Shown in pieces: positions 63,907-64,000 of a DNA stretch of 64,000 bases. Within the stretch, counting starts at the first letter, position 1; each line of letters begins with the position of its first letter. Origin of the DNA: Verrucomicrobiota bacterium (GTDB taxonomy: Bacteria; Verrucomicrobiota; Verrucomicrobiia; Limisphaerales; UBA11320). The stretch is taken from the NCBI GenBank assembly GCA_016199985.1, contig JACQFQ010000006.1, positions 144,993-208,992 on the forward strand, in the 5' to 3' direction. The notes beneath the pieces are model-generated. The model did no database searches. It saw nothing but the letters and a program-made list of their open reading frames with translations, and was not told where the DNA came from. The position numbers and the translations under genes are program-made.

Positions 63907-63976
63907 TTGTCGGCCTTTGGGTTGAGAAAAGGTCAAGCTGCGCGTCCGAACTCGGATTGTTTCGCCGGGCGGCCAT
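63773..63976 (-). CDS. Overlapping frame resembling a helicase-protein N-terminus
   Basis: 67 residues from an ATG at 63976 with a GGAAAG ribosome site 7 bp upstream (MAARRNNPSSDAQLDLFSTQ...PDTIRTDGRETLARTSPEDGARIG). The DAQLDLF and RTDGRETLARxSPEDG stretches resemble, from memory, N-terminal tails of methyltransferase-helicase proteins of this class; they lie in a frame different from both the helicase and the TnpV-like gene. It may be a small separate protein, or the former N-terminus of the helicase disconnected by a frameshift. Confidence 0.4.
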   Translation of the reverse strand: MAARRNNPSSDAQLDLFSTQRPTNDTPDTIRTDGRETLARTSPEDGARIGANGTPSPDASGSGGKDE

Positions 63977-64000
63977 GAGACTTTCCTATTTTTTGGTGGG

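Overview
The window looks like part of a genomic island in a soil or freshwater Verrucomicrobium of the Pedosphaera/Limisphaera type. The evidence is indirect: very large secreted Ig-like, G8-like and RCC1 surface proteins, three giant Rhs/YD-repeat proteins, a short C-terminal module ending in F/YYR or FYR-like residues shared by several secreted proteins, a WD40 Ser/Thr kinase next to its own ECF sigma factor, and GC-rich DNA. I found no rRNA, tRNA, housekeeping operon or CRISPR array.

The main organising feature is a repeated recombination site. A 35-bp core occurs identically at 591-625 and 17964-17998 and in a close variant near 56680-56703, always in the same orientation. Tandem 12-bp iterons precede each core. 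At the second and third sites another iteron pair lies 45 bp (18043) or 46 bp (56749) beyond the core, followed by a tyrosine recombinase gene on the + strand. The two recombinases (18176-19216 and 56916-57992) are paralogues. I read the window as a tandem accretion: segment A (about 626-17963; no recombinase of its own), segment B (about 17999-56679) and the start of segment C (56704 to the window end and beyond).

Segment A, all on the - strand, holds a G8/Ig-like adhesin, an Rhs protein with a C39-peptidase-like domain, a small secreted protein, an RCC1-repeat protein, a small exported protein, and an ECF sigma factor followed by a WD40 kinase. Two identical-spacing promoter-like motifs precede the kinase and the small exported gene.

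Segment B begins with the recombinase, then an Rhs polymorphic toxin (19950-25178) with a translationally coupled candidate immunity gene, then accessory genes: small 'plasmid-related' genes with hairpin leaders, a RelE/ParE-Phd pair, a sigma-70-like factor, and a RloC-like zinc-hook ATPase. A second, P4-type integrase (32891-34066), a Fic protein, a ParE-type toxin-antitoxin pair, AlpA, a MOBQ relaxase, a VirD4-like coupling protein and a run of membrane and GTPase genes form a mobilisation module (about 32.5-44.2 kb) with no VirB-type transfer genes visible. Then come an ankyrin protein, an XRE regulator, a secreted protein, a third Rhs protein, RadC and a zinc-ribbon/HEPN-like protein.

Segment C holds its recombinase, a small conserved-looking gene, a paralogue of a segment-B small gene, and a 1,624-residue methyltransferase-helicase fusion overlapped at its 5' end by two small reading frames.
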